Shown here: positions 1 through 10,540 of the stretch, piece after piece
How the letters are laid out: the number at the start of each line of letters is the position of its first letter
How positions within the stretch are numbered: position 1 is the stretch's first letter
From: Gallionellales bacterium GWA2_60_142
Lineage (GTDB): Bacteria; Pseudomonadota; Gammaproteobacteria; Burkholderiales; Gallionellaceae
Reading direction: 5' to 3'
Assembly (NCBI GenBank): GCA_001801085.1
Contig: MGWR01000068.1
Coordinates: 1 to 46,017, forward strand
DNA: 46,017 nucleotides
Translations under genes and position numbers: made by a program
Notes under the pieces: generated by a model
Databases searched by the model: none
What the model saw: the letters and a program-made list of their open reading frames with translations, nothing else
What the model was told of the DNA's origin: nothing

Positions 1-1365
1 GTAGAGAGCAATCCAGGCACCCAGGTTGAAGATCGCGCCGCCGATTGCACGCATCGCGTAGTACGGATGCATTGCGGACACGGATTCAACGAAGGTGTAG
101 GTCAGAGTGCCGTACTCATCGTAGTCACGCCACATCAGACCCTGCATGATGCCGGAGACCCACATCGCCACGACGTAAACCACCGTGCCGATAGTAGCCA
201 GCCAGAAGTGCACGTTAACCAGGCTTTCGGAGTACATCTTCTCCACGCCCCACAGCTTCTTCACCATGTGGTACATCGCGCCGTAGGCAACCATCGCCAT
301 CCAGCCCAATGCGCCAGAGTGCACGTGACCAACAGTCCAGTCGGTGTAGTGGGACAGAGCGTTAACGGTCTTGATGGACATCACCGGACCTTCGAAGGTG
401 GACATCGCGTAGAACGCCAAAGCCACAACCAGGAAGCGCAGGATGTAGTCGGTACGCAGACGGTCCCATGCACCAGACAGAGTCATCATACCGTTCATCG
501 CACCACCCCAGGACGGGATGATCATCGCCAAGGAGACAGCGGCGCCCAGGGAGCCGGTCCAGTCAGGCAATGCGGTGTATTGCAGGTGGTGTGCGCCCAG
601 CCAGACGTAACCGAAGGTCAGCGCCCAGAAGTGCAGCACGGACAGACGGTACGAGAACACTGGCTTGCCCACTTGCTTGGGCACGAAGTAGTACATGATG
701 CCCAGGAAGCCACCGGTCAGATAGAAACCCACGGCATTGTGACCCCACCACCACTGAATCATCGCGTCTTGAACGCCAGTGTAGATAGAGAAGGAGTTGG
801 TCATGCTGACCGGAATCGCCATGCTGTTCACAACGTGCAGATAGGTGATCATGACGATCATGCCCATCGTGAACCAGTTGGATACGTAGATATGCGAGGT
901 CTTGCGGATAGCCACGGTCATGATGTGATTCAGACCGAATGCCAGCCATACCACGGCAATCGCGATGTCGATCGGCCACTCCAGCTCGGCGTATTCCTTA
1001 CCGGTAGTCATGCCCAGCGGCAGGGTAACCACAGCCGACACGATGATCAGGTTCCAGCCCCAGAAGGTGAACCATGCCAGACCGTTGCTCCACAGCTTGG
1101 TATTGCCGGTGCGCTGCACCATGTAGAAACCGGTTGCCATCAACGCACAACCACCGAACGCAAAAATCACCGCATTGGTATGCAGCGGACGCAGACGACC
1201 GAACGTAATGTATTCGAGGTCCATGTTCAAGAACGGCCACGCCAATTCCGATGCGATATACACACCGATCAGCGTACCCACCACTGCATAAATGGCGGCG
1301 GCGATGGTAAACCAGCGCACTACCTCCATGTCGTACTTTACTGGTGTCGCTTGAGTTGCTTCCAC
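1..1365 (-). CDS. ccoN: cbb3-type cytochrome c oxidase subunit I (CcoN), 3' end cut by the window
   Basis: Catalytic haem-copper subunit of the high-affinity terminal oxidase; it reduces O2 and pumps protons in the inner membrane. 455 codons are in frame to base 1 and the family is about 475 residues, so only the C-terminus is missing. Visible marks are an early haem-ligand segment [14 protein letters not shown] (about residue 60), the Cu-B/Tyr segment [15 protein letters not shown], a [11 protein letters not shown] loop and [15 protein letters not shown], with many hydrophobic helices. The start is taken as GTG at 1365 because GGGGAGGAG lies 6 bases upstream; the first ATG is at 1330. ccoO and ccoP would lie beyond the left edge. 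The SCO and SafE-like genes at 21472-22783 are plausible assembly partners (inference). Confidence 0.95.
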   Translation of the reverse strand, partial: MEATQATPVKYDMEVVRWFTIAAAIYAVVGTLIGVYIASELAWPFLNMDLEYITFGRLRPLHTNAVIFAFGGCALMATGFYMVQRTGNTKLWSNGLAWFTFWGWNLIIVSAVVTLPLGMTTGKEYAELEWPIDIAIAVVWLAFGLNHIMTVAIRKTSHIYVSNWFTMGMIVMITYLHVVNSMAIPVSMTNSFSIYTGVQDAMIQWWWGHNAVGFYLTGGFLGIMYYFVPKQVGKPVFSYRLSVLHFWALTFGYVWLGAHHLQYTALPDWTGSLGAAVSLAMIIPSWGGAMNGMMTLSGAWDRLRTDYILRFLVVALAFYAMSTFEGPVMSIKTVNALSHYTDWTVGHVHSGALGWMAMVAYGAMYHMVKKLWGVEKMYSESLVNVHFWLATIGTVVYVVAMWVSGIMQGLMWRDYDEYGTLTYTFVESVSAMHPYYAMRAIGGAIFNLGAWIALY

Positions 1366-1445
1366 AGTATCTCCTCCCCAGAGAAAAGTTAAAAACAATG
1401 TGTTATCTACCAGATATCCTCTGACAAACTACACACTTCTACTTA

Positions 1446-1461
1446 CAGCTTTGTAAAGCTG
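1446..1461. promoter_or_regulatory. perfect 16-bp palindrome upstream of ccoN
   Basis: CAGCTTTGTAAAGCTG is two 7-base arms around GT, lying about 80 bases upstream of the ccoN start. It is placed like an operator but is not an FNR/ANR box (TTGAT-N4-ATCAA), and I see no convincing FNR box in this leader. Which regulator binds is unknown. Confidence 0.3.
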
Positions 1462-1753
1462 CGCAATCATGTCATACCTGTCAGGGAGGCGTAAAGGGGA
1501 ATATCGGGCTTATTTCGCGCATTCCCGCCTCGTTCAGTCGGGATTAAATTCCTTCTGTTACATGCGAGTGGCGAACGATGTTCAGATAAACTCTTTACGA
1601 ATCAATCCGGAATGCCGGTAACGATATTTACCGCACATGCAACAACATGAACGTCCGTTCAGAAGCGCTGTTTCGATCCAATCAAAATGGAAGGCGTTAC
1701 TCGATCAATATCCGTCGGACAAACCGTAAACTTTCATCCAATAGTTCATGCCA

Positions 1754-1796
1754 GCCAAATACAAAACCGCCCACGAGGGGCGGTTTTGTATTTGGC
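1754..1796 (-). terminator. 19-bp perfect hairpin, second copy of the tRNA-Ser terminator
   Basis: Two 19-base arms pair perfectly around the loop ACGAG (core CCGCCC/GGGCGG flanked by AAAA/TTTT). It is the twin of the terminator directly behind tRNA-Ser at 1939-1979 and carries the same fragment of tRNA 3' end. No complete gene directly precedes this copy on the minus strand. Confidence 0.6.
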
Positions 1797-1811
1797 GGAG
1801 AGGGAGGGATT
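1755..1811 (-). repeat. direct repeat copy 1: tRNA-Ser 3' fragment plus terminator
   Basis: These 57 bases match 1939-1995 at 56 positions (C versus A at the seventh base). On the minus strand the copy holds the last 19 or so bases of tRNA-Ser including CCA, then the terminator. Identity stops at 1812, inside what would be the T arm, so no second functional tRNA exists here. Confidence 0.85.
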
Positions 1812-1938
1812 GCTCGACTTTCGCGTTGCATCCGCGAAAGCCTCGTTCCTCGCCTTTGCTCGGAACCGCCCTGCGGGCGTCCTGCGCGAGCGGTGCTCGC
1901 TGGTCGAACCCGGAGGTTTCGTCCACACTTCCTTTCAA
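1812..1938. other. 127-bp segment between the two tRNA-Ser 3'-end copies
   Basis: GC-rich sequence with a small inverted repeat (TTCGCG...CGCGAA, near 1819-1837) and a stretch resembling tRNA T-arm text (GGTCGAACCC near 1902). No credible gene is seen; the overlapping short open frames in all directions look like chance. Confidence 0.5.
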
Positions 1939-2067
<129 letters not shown>

Positions 2068-2175
2068 AGATGACGCTTGCCGTATCACCATCCATACCAA
2101 CGACTTTTCTAGCATAAGCGGTAAACAGCGGCGCGCATTCTATCAGCATCCTGTGATTTCGTGCAGAATGTTGGC

Positions 2176-3561
2176 ATGCTTAGCTTTCCAAACCATCTTC
2201 GAGTCGCACTGTTCAGCCTGTGTCTGCTGCTGGTTGCATGTGACCAGAGCCTGCCGGAATGGCGCAACGGCAAGCTGGTCGTGATCGTTCCCGAAAGCTC
2301 CTGGGGGGCCAGGGCCGAGTTCGAGCGGGAATTGGTTCAGCTTTTCGCCGAGCATCTGCACAGTTCCGTCGAACTGATTCCCAGCCCGCAGGACAAGATC
2401 GACCGTTCGTTGCGCCGCCATCATGCCCACCTCGCCGCTGCCTCGCTGCGTACCGAGGTCAACATCCATTCGCTGCATTTCGGCCCGAGTTACCAGACTG
2501 TGCGCGAGCAAGTGATCTGCGGACGCAACGCCAAGCCCCCCAGAAAAATTGCCGAACTGTCCGGCAAGAGCCTGACGGTGGTGGCCGGGTCGGCTCAGGA
2601 AACGGTCCTGCGCGAATTGCAAGGCAAGTTGCCGGAACTGCAATGGGAAGTACGCCAGGGACTGTCTGCCAGCGAATTACTACAGGAAGTATCGAGCGGC
2701 ACTGCGGATTGCGCCGTGGCCAACGAACTACAGGTCGCCGATGCGCGCAATTACCACGCCAACCTCGTAGCAGCCTTCGACATCGGCAGCCCTTCCAGGC
2801 TCGCCTGGGCCTTCTCGCGGGATGTCGATCCGGACCTGCTCAGGGAAGCAAAAACCTTTTTCGCCCGCATTCAGGCTGACGGCACGCTGAACCGCCTGCT
2901 GGATCGTTACTACGGTCACCGCAACCGCCTGAAAGCAATCGACGCAGCCGCCTTCGTCGCCAGCACAGAACGCGACCTGCCGGAATACCGCGCCCTGTTT
3001 CAGGAAGCTGCCGACCTGACCGGTTCGGACTGGCGGCTGCTCGCCGCTCTGGCCTACCAGGAGTCGCAATGGGACCCGCTTGCCACCTCATTTACCAACG
3101 TGCGCGGCATGATGATGCTGACCGAGGATACCGCCGACCGCATGGGCGTGAAGAACCGTTTGGACCCGCGCGAAAGCATCATCGCCGGCGCAAAATATTT
3201 GGCGCTACTCAGGGATCAGATGCCTGATCGCATCCCCGAACCGGACCGTACCTGGCTGGCGCTGGCCGCCTACAACCAGGGCTACGGCCATCTGGAAGAT
3301 GCGCGCATCCTGACGATGCGCAACGGCGGCAATCCGGACAGCTGGACGGATATCAAGAAGTGGATGCCGCTGCTGAACCAGCCCGGCTATTACGAAACGC
3401 TGAAGTACGGCTATGCGCGCGGCGGCGAAGCGGTCATCCTGGTGGAAAGCATACGCAGCTATTACGACATGCTGAAAAGGCTGGAGTCCGAGAACGTCGT
3501 AGCCGAGACGGAACCGATCTCGTATCGGTTGATCGAGCCGATCAGGCGGCTGTTGCGCTAA
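2176..3561 (+). CDS. mltF: membrane-bound lytic murein transglycosylase F
   Basis: Outer-membrane lipoprotein that cleaves peptidoglycan glycan strands to give 1,6-anhydromuramyl products. The start is taken at ATG 2176, which gives a signal peptide ending in LLLVAC with lipidated Cys22; a longer reading from GTG 2161 adds five residues. A periplasmic solute-binding-like domain (about residues 35-260) is followed by an SLT domain containing LAALAYQESQWDP, where the Glu is the expected catalytic residue, and by LALAAYNQGYGH. This two-domain order and the 461-residue length fit MltF. It is the only plus-strand gene in the first 27 kb and overlaps the convergent channel gene by 4 bases. Confidence 0.93.
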   Translation: MLSFPNHLRVALFSLCLLLVACDQSLPEWRNGKLVVIVPESSWGARAEFERELVQLFAEHLHSSVELIPSPQDKIDRSLRRHHAHLAAASLRTEVNIHSLHFGPSYQTVREQVICGRNAKPPRKIAELSGKSLTVVAGSAQETVLRELQGKLPELQWEVRQGLSASELLQEVSSGTADCAVANELQVADARNYHANLVAAFDIGSPSRLAWAFSRDVDPDLLREAKTFFARIQADGTLNRLLDRYYGHRNRLKAIDAAAFVASTERDLPEYRALFQEAADLTGSDWRLLAALAYQESQWDPLATSFTNVRGMMMLTEDTADRMGVKNRLDPRESIIAGAKYLALLRDQMPDRIPEPDRTWLALAAYNQGYGHLEDARILTMRNGGNPDSWTDIKKWMPLLNQPGYYETLKYGYARGGEAVILVESIRSYYDMLKRLESENVVAETEPISYRLIEPIRRLLR

Positions 3562-4342
3562 TCCTTCCTGGAAGAACGCTGCTCTTCCAGCAAGCGCTCG
3601 ACCCGCTCCAGCCGTGCCGCAATATCTTTGAGCAAGCGATCCGCTTCCTTCTCCTCCTGCTCGACCTTCTCGACTTCGCTGCCGATAAAGAATGCCGCAA
3701 GGTTAGCCGTCAGCAACGACAGCAGCACCACGCCGAACAGGATCAGTAACGCGCCGAACAACCGCCCCGCCCCGCTATGCGGCACCACATCGCCGTAACC
3801 CACCGTAGCCATCGTCACCCAGGCCCACCACATGCCGTCCCACACGGTGCCTATCGAAGGATCAATGCGCGAGATCATCACGCCGGACAGCACCATCGTG
3901 ACGAACGCCACGGCCAGCGTACTGCCCAGATTGTGGCGCGCCAGCAGTACGCGCGCGGTTCTGGACATGCGGGCCAGCAGCATCACCACCAGCATCAGCC
4001 GGAAACTGCGCAGTAGCCCGATCAACGGCGCGAACTGCCAGAAGAAAGGGAAGCCGCCGACGATGATGACCAGATTCATCCAGTTGCCGATCAGATAGAC
4101 GCGCTTGTCGCGTACCAGCGAACCGAGCAGCGCGGTCTCGAACAGGAACGCCAGCCATACCAGCCAGTCGGCGATGCGCGCTATCTCCTGAGGTATCGCC
4201 TGCGTCTCCTCCAGATACCACTGCAGCAGTATCCACAGCGCCACCAGCAGCATCGGCCATTCCAGCCGCTTCGCCCATTGCAGCGCCGCCGGACGTTCGT
4301 GTTGCCCGACGCCGGCGATGCCGAACAGGTGGACTATGCGCA

Positions 4343-4343
<1 letters not shown>
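3558..4343 (-). CDS. voltage-gated-type potassium channel protein
   Basis: Inner-membrane ion channel of 261 residues. The selectivity filter TVGYGD is at about residues 180-185, with the preceding pore helix WWAWVTMA. Several hydrophobic helices come before it, including an Arg-rich segment (RSFRLMLVVMLLARMSRTAR) that resembles S4. The C-terminus is a charged coiled coil (EVEKVEQEEKEADRLL onward) rather than an RCK domain, so gating by ligands is not evident. Its ATG shares one base with the serS stop (TGATG), which suggests translational coupling with serS. The physiological role is not deducible here. Confidence 0.85.
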
Positions 4344-5647
<1,304 letters not shown>

Positions 5648-5668
5648 TTACCGAAAATTGTTCAAAAA

Positions 5669-7366
5669 TTATGCAGCCTGCGCCCGCACCAAAAACGGCC
5701 CCAGCACCAGCGCATCCAGCCCGGCGGCCTGATACGCGCGTATCGCGTCTTCCGCGGTGCGCACGATGGGTTCCTCGTGCATATTGAAGCTGGTGTTGAT
5801 CACGCTCGCGACGCCGGTGGCGGCGTGGTATTCCTTCAGGATGTCGTAGTAGCCGGGATTGTCCTCGCGGCGTATCACCTGCGGACGCGCGGTGCCGTCA
5901 ACATGCACCGCGGCGGGAATGGCCTTCTTAGCGATCTCCGACGCGTCGCAGGTGATGGTCATGAAACGCGCGGCGATCTGGTCTTCATCCCAGCTGGGGA
6001 AATATTCCTTCGCATATTCCTGCAGGATCACCGGCGCGAACGGCATGAACTCGGTGCGCGCGAACTTCTTGTTCAGCCACTGGTTGATGCTGGGATCGTG
6101 GCAGGGCGCCATCACCGTGCGGTTGCCCAGCGCGCGCGGGCCGTATTCCATCTGGCCGTCGGCGCGCGCGACCACCTTGCCGTCGGCAAGCAATCGCCCT
6201 ACCGTCTGCGCAAGATTCTCCGGCTCCTCGTAGGCGACGCCCAGCTTCTGCAACGCGACCAGCGCATTGTCGCGATCGATCTCGGTGCCGAGATAGACCG
6301 GAGCCAGTTCGGGACGCAGGCCACCCTTCAGCCGCGAATACACTTCGAACGCAGCGCCGGTTGCCAGCCCACCGTCACCCATGTTCGGGTGCACATAGAT
6401 ATTCTCGACGCCGAGCAGCGCGAGGATGCGCTGGTTCAGCTTTACGTTGGAGAACACACCGCCGGCCAGCGCCAGCTTGGTGACTTTCAGCGACGCCACC
6501 TGCTGCTGCACCCACTCGCAGATCATCTTCTCGGTATAGGCCTGCAGACCGGCGGCGATGTCTTCGCGCGACAGCTCGCCGCACAGTTCCGCGACCACTT
6601 CGCAACCCATCGGCGACACCGGACGCAACGGCACGCGCGTCAGCCGCGCGTCGAACAGCGCATCCCAATTTGACGCATCGGTGTGCGCCAGCAGACGCGA
6701 CAAAAACGGCTCGGGGTTGCCGAACGCGGCCAGCCCCAACACCTTGCCTTCGTGCCTGCCGGAAATAAAGCCGAGATGATGCGTGACTGCGGAATACAAC
6801 AGGCCGATGCTGTTCAGGTAGGACAGGTGCGCGATCTCGCTCATCCTGCCGTTCTCGCCGATCCACACCGAGCCCCAGGAGAAATCGCCCGCGCCGTCCA
6901 GCGTGATCACGCCGACGCGTTCGTCGCCGAACGGGCTCGCGTAATAGGCCGAGGCGGCATGCGCCTCGTGGTGCTCGACCGCATGGAACGGCTTGTCGGC
7001 AAGCAGGCCTTCCGGCTTGCGGCGCGGACGCAGCACGCGCACATAGCGCTCGAACTGGTGCTTCCAGTAAAACTTGCGCAGCTCCGGGTCCTGCTTGCCG
7101 AGCAGCCCGATGCGAGAGAAAAGCTTGTCCAGATAAGGCTTCTGCTCGCGCCGCCCCAGCCCGGCCTGCGCAACGATATCGACATCCTGCTCGCGCACCC
7201 CGGCGATCGCCAGCACCTCGGCGATCGCGCCCGCCGGATAGGCATTGTCGCCCTTGATTCTGGAGATGCGTTCCTCCTCCACCGAGGCAATCAGCTTGCC
7301 GTCGATCAGGATGGAGGCGGCGGAATTGTGTTCGCGCCGGTTGCCGTTGATACCGAGAATAATCAT
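5669..7366 (-). CDS. NodU/CmcH-type carbamoyltransferase
   Basis: Predicted O-carbamoyltransferase that moves the carbamoyl group of carbamoyl phosphate, through carbamoyl-AMP, to an acceptor hydroxyl; the acceptor is unknown. 565 residues in two parts. The N-terminal Kae1/ASKHA-like half begins ILGINGNRREHNSAAS and has the metal-binding HHEAHAASAYYASPF and ITLDGAGDFSWGS. The C-terminal carbamoyltransferase half has EYGPRALGNRT, FARTEFMPFAPVI, VDGTARPQVI and VINTSFNMHEEPIV. Characterised relatives act on Nod factors, antibiotics and surface sugars. It sits between rarA and serS with 29 and 36 base gaps, with no sugar genes nearby. Confidence 0.9.
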   Translation of the reverse strand: MIILGINGNRREHNSAASILIDGKLIASVEEERISRIKGDNAYPAGAIAEVLAIAGVREQDVDIVAQAGLGRREQKPYLDKLFSRIGLLGKQDPELRKFYWKHQFERYVRVLRPRRKPEGLLADKPFHAVEHHEAHAASAYYASPFGDERVGVITLDGAGDFSWGSVWIGENGRMSEIAHLSYLNSIGLLYSAVTHHLGFISGRHEGKVLGLAAFGNPEPFLSRLLAHTDASNWDALFDARLTRVPLRPVSPMGCEVVAELCGELSREDIAAGLQAYTEKMICEWVQQQVASLKVTKLALAGGVFSNVKLNQRILALLGVENIYVHPNMGDGGLATGAAFEVYSRLKGGLRPELAPVYLGTEIDRDNALVALQKLGVAYEEPENLAQTVGRLLADGKVVARADGQMEYGPRALGNRTVMAPCHDPSINQWLNKKFARTEFMPFAPVILQEYAKEYFPSWDEDQIAARFMTITCDASEIAKKAIPAAVHVDGTARPQVIRREDNPGYYDILKEYHAATGVASVINTSFNMHEEPIVRTAEDAIRAYQAAGLDALVLGPFLVRAQAA

Positions 7367-7395
7367 AAAAAGTCCGTCAAGAATTTTGCTGCGCG

Positions 7396-8715
7396 CTAGT
7401 TATCGCGCTTTTTCAGAGCCTCCGCATCCAGTGCTTTCAGATGCGCCAGCTTTTCCGATATTTTTGCTTCCAGGCCGCGATTTACCGGTTCGTAGAAACT
7501 CACTTCGGGCATCCCGTCCGGAAAATAATTTTCGCCCGCCGCGTAGCCCCCCGCCTCGTCGTGCGCGTAGCGGTAGTCGCGGCCGTAATCCAGTTGCTTC
7601 ATCAGCTTGGTCGGCGCGTTGCGCAGATGCAGCGGCACTTCGCGCGAACCGTCCTTCGCCACGAAAGCGCGGGCGGCATTATACGCGACGTATCCGGCGT
7701 TCGACTTGGCCGCGACGGCGAGATACAGCACGGCTTGCGCCAGCGCCAATTCGCCCTCGGGCGAGCCCAAGCGCTCGTAGGTCGCGGCGGCATCGTTGCA
7801 CAACTGGATCGCGCGCGGATCGGCGAGGCCGATGTCTTCCCAAGCCATGCGCACGATGCGTCGCGATAAATAGCGCGGGTCCGCACCGCCGTCCAGCATG
7901 CGCACCAGCCAGTACACTGCCGCATCGGGATTGGAGCCGCGCACCGATTTGTGCAGCGCGGAGATTTGGTCATAGAACGCTTCGCCGCCCTTGTCGAAGC
8001 GGCGCATCTTCTGCGCCAGCGTGGCATCGAGAAATTTGGTATCGACCTTGTTAAACTTCGCGGCGTTGGCGGCAGTCTGCAACTGCTCCAGCACATTCAA
8101 CAGACGGCGAGCATCGCCGTCGGCGTAACCGATCACGCGCTCCTGCGCCGCCGGTTCGAATTCCAGCCCCTGCAAAGCGACCTGCTGCGCGCGCTCGAAC
8201 AGTTGCTCCATCTCGGCTTCGGACAGCGATTGCAGCACGTAAACCTGCGCGCGCGACAACAGCGCGTTGTTCAGCTCGAACGAGGGATTCTCGGTGGTCG
8301 CGCCGATGAAGGTGACCAGCCCCTGTTCAACGAAGGGCAGAAACGCATCCTGCTGCGACTTGTTGAAACGGTGCACTTCGTCCACGAACAGGATGGTGTG
8401 ACGGCCGCTCTGCTGCAGCGTCAGTTCGGCCTGCGCGATGGCCTCGCGGATGTCCTTCACCCCGGACAGCACCGCCGACAGCGGCACGAACTCGGCATCG
8501 AAAGCGGAAGCCATCAGCCGCGCCAGCGTGGTCTTCCCCACCCCCGGCGGCCCCCACAGGATCATCGAATGCAGCTTGCCTGACTGGAAAGCGAGACGCA
8601 GCGGCTTGCCCTCGCCCAGCAAATGCGACTGGCCGATCACTTCGTCGATATGCTTGGGGCGCAGGCGCTCGGCGAGCGGTGCTGCGGGTTGGTTGGGGGC
8701 GAACAAATCGCTCAT
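7396..8715 (-). CDS. rarA: replication-associated recombination protein A (MgsA/RarA AAA+ ATPase)
   Basis: Clamp-loader-like AAA+ ATPase acting at stalled replication forks. Walker A is GPPGVGKT at residues 55-62 and Walker B/DExH is [20 protein letters not shown], followed by sensor 1 in [13 protein letters not shown]. The C-terminal tetramerisation region holds the family stretches [20 protein letters not shown] and [16 protein letters not shown]. Length (439) is normal. The stop overlaps the lolA frame end point at 8715, so lolA and rarA are contiguous. Confidence 0.97.
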   Translation of the reverse strand: MSDLFAPNQPAAPLAERLRPKHIDEVIGQSHLLGEGKPLRLAFQSGKLHSMILWGPPGVGKTTLARLMASAFDAEFVPLSAVLSGVKDIREAIAQAELTLQQSGRHTILFVDEVHRFNKSQQDAFLPFVEQGLVTFIGATTENPSFELNNALLSRAQVYVLQSLSEAEMEQLFERAQQVALQGLEFEPAAQERVIGYADGDARRLLNVLEQLQTAANAAKFNKVDTKFLDATLAQKMRRFDKGGEAFYDQISALHKSVRGSNPDAAVYWLVRMLDGGADPRYLSRRIVRMAWEDIGLADPRAIQLCNDAAATYERLGSPEGELALAQAVLYLAVAAKSNAGYVAYNAARAFVAKDGSREVPLHLRNAPTKLMKQLDYGRDYRYAHDEAGGYAAGENYFPDGMPEVSFYEPVNRGLEAKISEKLAHLKALDAEALKKRDN

Positions 8716-9329
8716 TATTCGCTCAGCACATCCGCGCCCTTGGGCGGCACGAACTTGAACAGGGAGGGTGACAACGACGGGTTGCGCTTCAGTCCGGAGA
8801 AGCGCAGCACGGTCTTGTGGCCGAACTGGTCGTTCAGTTCCATGATGACCAGATTCGACTGCGCGTCGAATGCCATCAGAATGCCGTTGAAGCTGCTGTC
8901 CTGCGCCTTGGGCGTGGCTTGCAGCCAGTCCAGACCATCCTGCGTGCCGCTCTCCTTGAGCGTAAAACCGCGCTCGATCTCGTTGCTGCCGGACAGCAGT
9001 GCGGCCGGGCTGCTGCCCAGCGCGGCGTCCAGCTTGCGGACGGTCACCTGGTTCAGGTCGGCGTCGTACAGCCAGAACTTCGCGCCATCGCCGACGATGA
9101 GTTGCTCGTAGGGCTTCTGATAGGTCCAGCGAAACTTGCCGGGGCGCACGAACTGCATCTTACCCGACGCACTCTGGATGCGCTTGCCGCCCTGATCCAG
9201 CACCACCTGGGTGAAGTTCGCCTGCGCGGAACGCGTAGCGGCGATGAATTCCTTGAGCTTGTCTATGCCGCCGGCGTGGGCGGAAATCGACACGAGACAC
9301 AACATTAAAACGGCCAAAATAGTTCTCAT
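8715..9329 (-). CDS. lolA: outer-membrane lipoprotein carrier protein LolA
   Basis: Periplasmic chaperone that takes lipoproteins from the LolCDE transporter to LolB at the outer membrane. 204 residues with a signal peptide (MRTILAVLMLCLVSISAHA). Family segments are RSAQANFTQVVLDQGGKRIQ, GKMQFVRPGKFRWTYQKPYEQ and GDGAKFWLYDADLNQVTVRK. In related bacteria lolA usually follows ftsK; here ftsK ends at 17125 and 7.8 kb separates them, so lolA must have its own promoter in the 9330-9600 gap. Confidence 0.95.
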   Translation of the reverse strand: MRTILAVLMLCLVSISAHAGGIDKLKEFIAATRSAQANFTQVVLDQGGKRIQSASGKMQFVRPGKFRWTYQKPYEQLIVGDGAKFWLYDADLNQVTVRKLDAALGSSPAALLSGSNEIERGFTLKESGTQDGLDWLQATPKAQDSSFNGILMAFDAQSNLVIMELNDQFGHKTVLRFSGLKRNPSLSPSLFKFVPPKGADVLSE

Positions 9330-9602
9330 CGTTATTTCTCTATATTCAAAGCGCGGGGGGTGTTATTTGCAAAAAGTCATAGCCTGACCTTAAATCCGCG
9401 AATATTCTTTAACGGGCCCCACGCCGAAAATCCATGGATTGAAAATCAGGTATGCAAAGCCGTCAGGCACAGGCCTTAACCGTCCAACATCGGACGCGTA
9501 TTTTCTCATCCGGCGGTAGATTGTACACGCGGGACTCTTCATCTCGTGTCGATGAGGCGCCCCCATTAGAGTGGGTGCACTCTGCCGCGCAATCGGGGCG
9601 TA
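9330..9602. other. intergenic region upstream of lolA
   Basis: About 270 bases with no gene I can support. An 81-codon minus-strand frame here has no recognisable domain, no good start context and an unusual composition. The lolA promoter is expected within it, but I see no clear -35/-10 pair. Confidence 0.4.
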
Positions 9603-9631
9603 CCAAACAAAACGGCGGGTAAAACCCGCCG
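9603..9631 (-). terminator. Rho-independent terminator of the Lys/Asp-rich protein gene
   Basis: CGGCGGGT and ACCCGCCG pair around a 3-base loop (9613-9631); on the minus strand a GTTTTGTTT tail follows. It lies 26 bases past the stop of the gene at 9657. Confidence 0.75.
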
Positions 9632-9656
9632 CCATGTTGCTTAAGCCTGGTAGAGA

Positions 9657-10412
9657 TTAACGCACGATACGCGCACCGCCACGACTGGTTTTGTTACCAC
9701 AGGTGATCTTCACACCACTCGCGTTCAAACCGCCCGGCGAGGTGTAGGATTTGCCGTTAATAGTATGTGTTGACCCCTCGTCGCCCTTCAGGCAGGAAAC
9801 AATGGACTGAGTGATGCGACAAGAATCCGATGCGGAAACCTTGGTATCCGTATCTTTGTCTTTGCTACTCTTGCTCCTGTCGTCATCATCAAAATCCCCG
9901 CAGCGTCCCACGGTATCCAGCGCGTGCTTGGAATGTCCGTTCAAATAGCCATCATTGGCAACCACCAAAGACACTTCGGCTCCGCCCATACGATGGCAGA
10001 TAGCGACTTTTCCGCCCTCGCTACTACCGGAACGGTTAGCGTGATCTTTATGGCTATCTTCGACATAATCACGGTCGTTCTTTCCCTTGGTATCCTTGTC
10101 TTTGGACTTGTGGGTGCCGTCATCCTGCTCTTCCGACTTTTCAGCTTTCGACTTGATATCCGCTATGGTGGCGGCATCCGTACAGGTTGTTTTGTAGATC
10201 GACAAACTACAGGCATCCGTATGCGTAGTCGTGCAATCGGTGTCTTTGGAGTCTTTGGCTTCGGTGTCCTTGGAGTCCTTGGAGTCTTTGGAGTCTTTGG
10301 TTTCGGTGTCCTTGGATTTGTCATCCTCCGCATAAGCCGCAGTCGAAACGAAAGCGATACTACCGATGCTCAGCATCAAAGCCATTAACAGTTTTGCAGG
10401 TTTGTTTTTCAT
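9657..10412 (-). CDS. secreted Lys/Asp-rich repeat protein with an ICH-type Cys/His motif
   Basis: No firm function. 251 residues with a clear signal peptide (cleavage after AAYA, residue 28). Then comes a highly charged KDSKD/KDTE repeat tract (about 31-60), a Cys-bearing stretch (C60, C68, C77), a second charged linker (about 88-130), and a segment at 135-171 reading KVAICHRMGG...NDGYLNGHSKHALDTVGRC. That segment resembles the 'ICH...AHxxHGDxxGxC' module often seen in secreted environmental proteins, where Cys and His might bind a metal (inference). The C-terminal part has two more Cys and ends RGGARIVR. It follows the pilX gene by 128 bases and has its own terminator. A 10-G run lies 80-90 bases upstream of the start. 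Confidence 0.7.
   Translation of the reverse strand: MKNKPAKLLMALMLSIGSIAFVSTAAYAEDDKSKDTETKDSKDSKDSKDTEAKDSKDTDCTTTHTDACSLSIYKTTCTDAATIADIKSKAEKSEEQDDGTHKSKDKDTKGKNDRDYVEDSHKDHANRSGSSEGGKVAICHRMGGAEVSLVVANDGYLNGHSKHALDTVGRCGDFDDDDRSKSSKDKDTDTKVSASDSCRITQSIVSCLKGDEGSTHTINGKSYTSPGGLNASGVKITCGNKTSRGGARIVR
10242..10316 (-). repeat. tandem 9-bp repeats coding the KDS/KDT tract
   Basis: Imperfect tandem units of the type GTCTTTGGA/GTCCTTGGA (plus strand) encode the repeated Lys-Asp-Ser/Thr residues. Such arrays can change length in steps of three codons without breaking the frame. Confidence 0.8.
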
Positions 10413-10492
10413 GATCGGTTCCTTATCGAATTTAAAAGTAAATGCTGTTGGTAAAGCTTGAACTTGATAGAGATATTCATTTCATTAATTAG

Positions 10493-10502
10493 CCCCCCCC
10501 CC
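10493..10502. repeat. homopolymer tract of ten C (ten G on the minus strand)
   Basis: An uninterrupted run of 10 C between the pilX stop (10541) and the Lys/Asp-rich gene start (10412). Runs this long are prone to slippage. It is placed where a promoter spacer or leader of the minus-strand gene would lie. Confidence 0.8.
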
Positions 10503-10540
10503 TTTTGTGCGCATGCCATCCTTACCGGATGATCTCGCTA

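Noticed and set aside
67..1392. 441-codon plus-strand open frame
   Set aside because: Exact antisense of ccoN; His/Gln/Arg-rich composition is typical of a shadow frame in high-GC DNA.
9390..9635. 81-codon minus-strand open frame upstream of lolA
   Set aside because: No recognisable domain, and it overlaps the terminator at 9603-9631.
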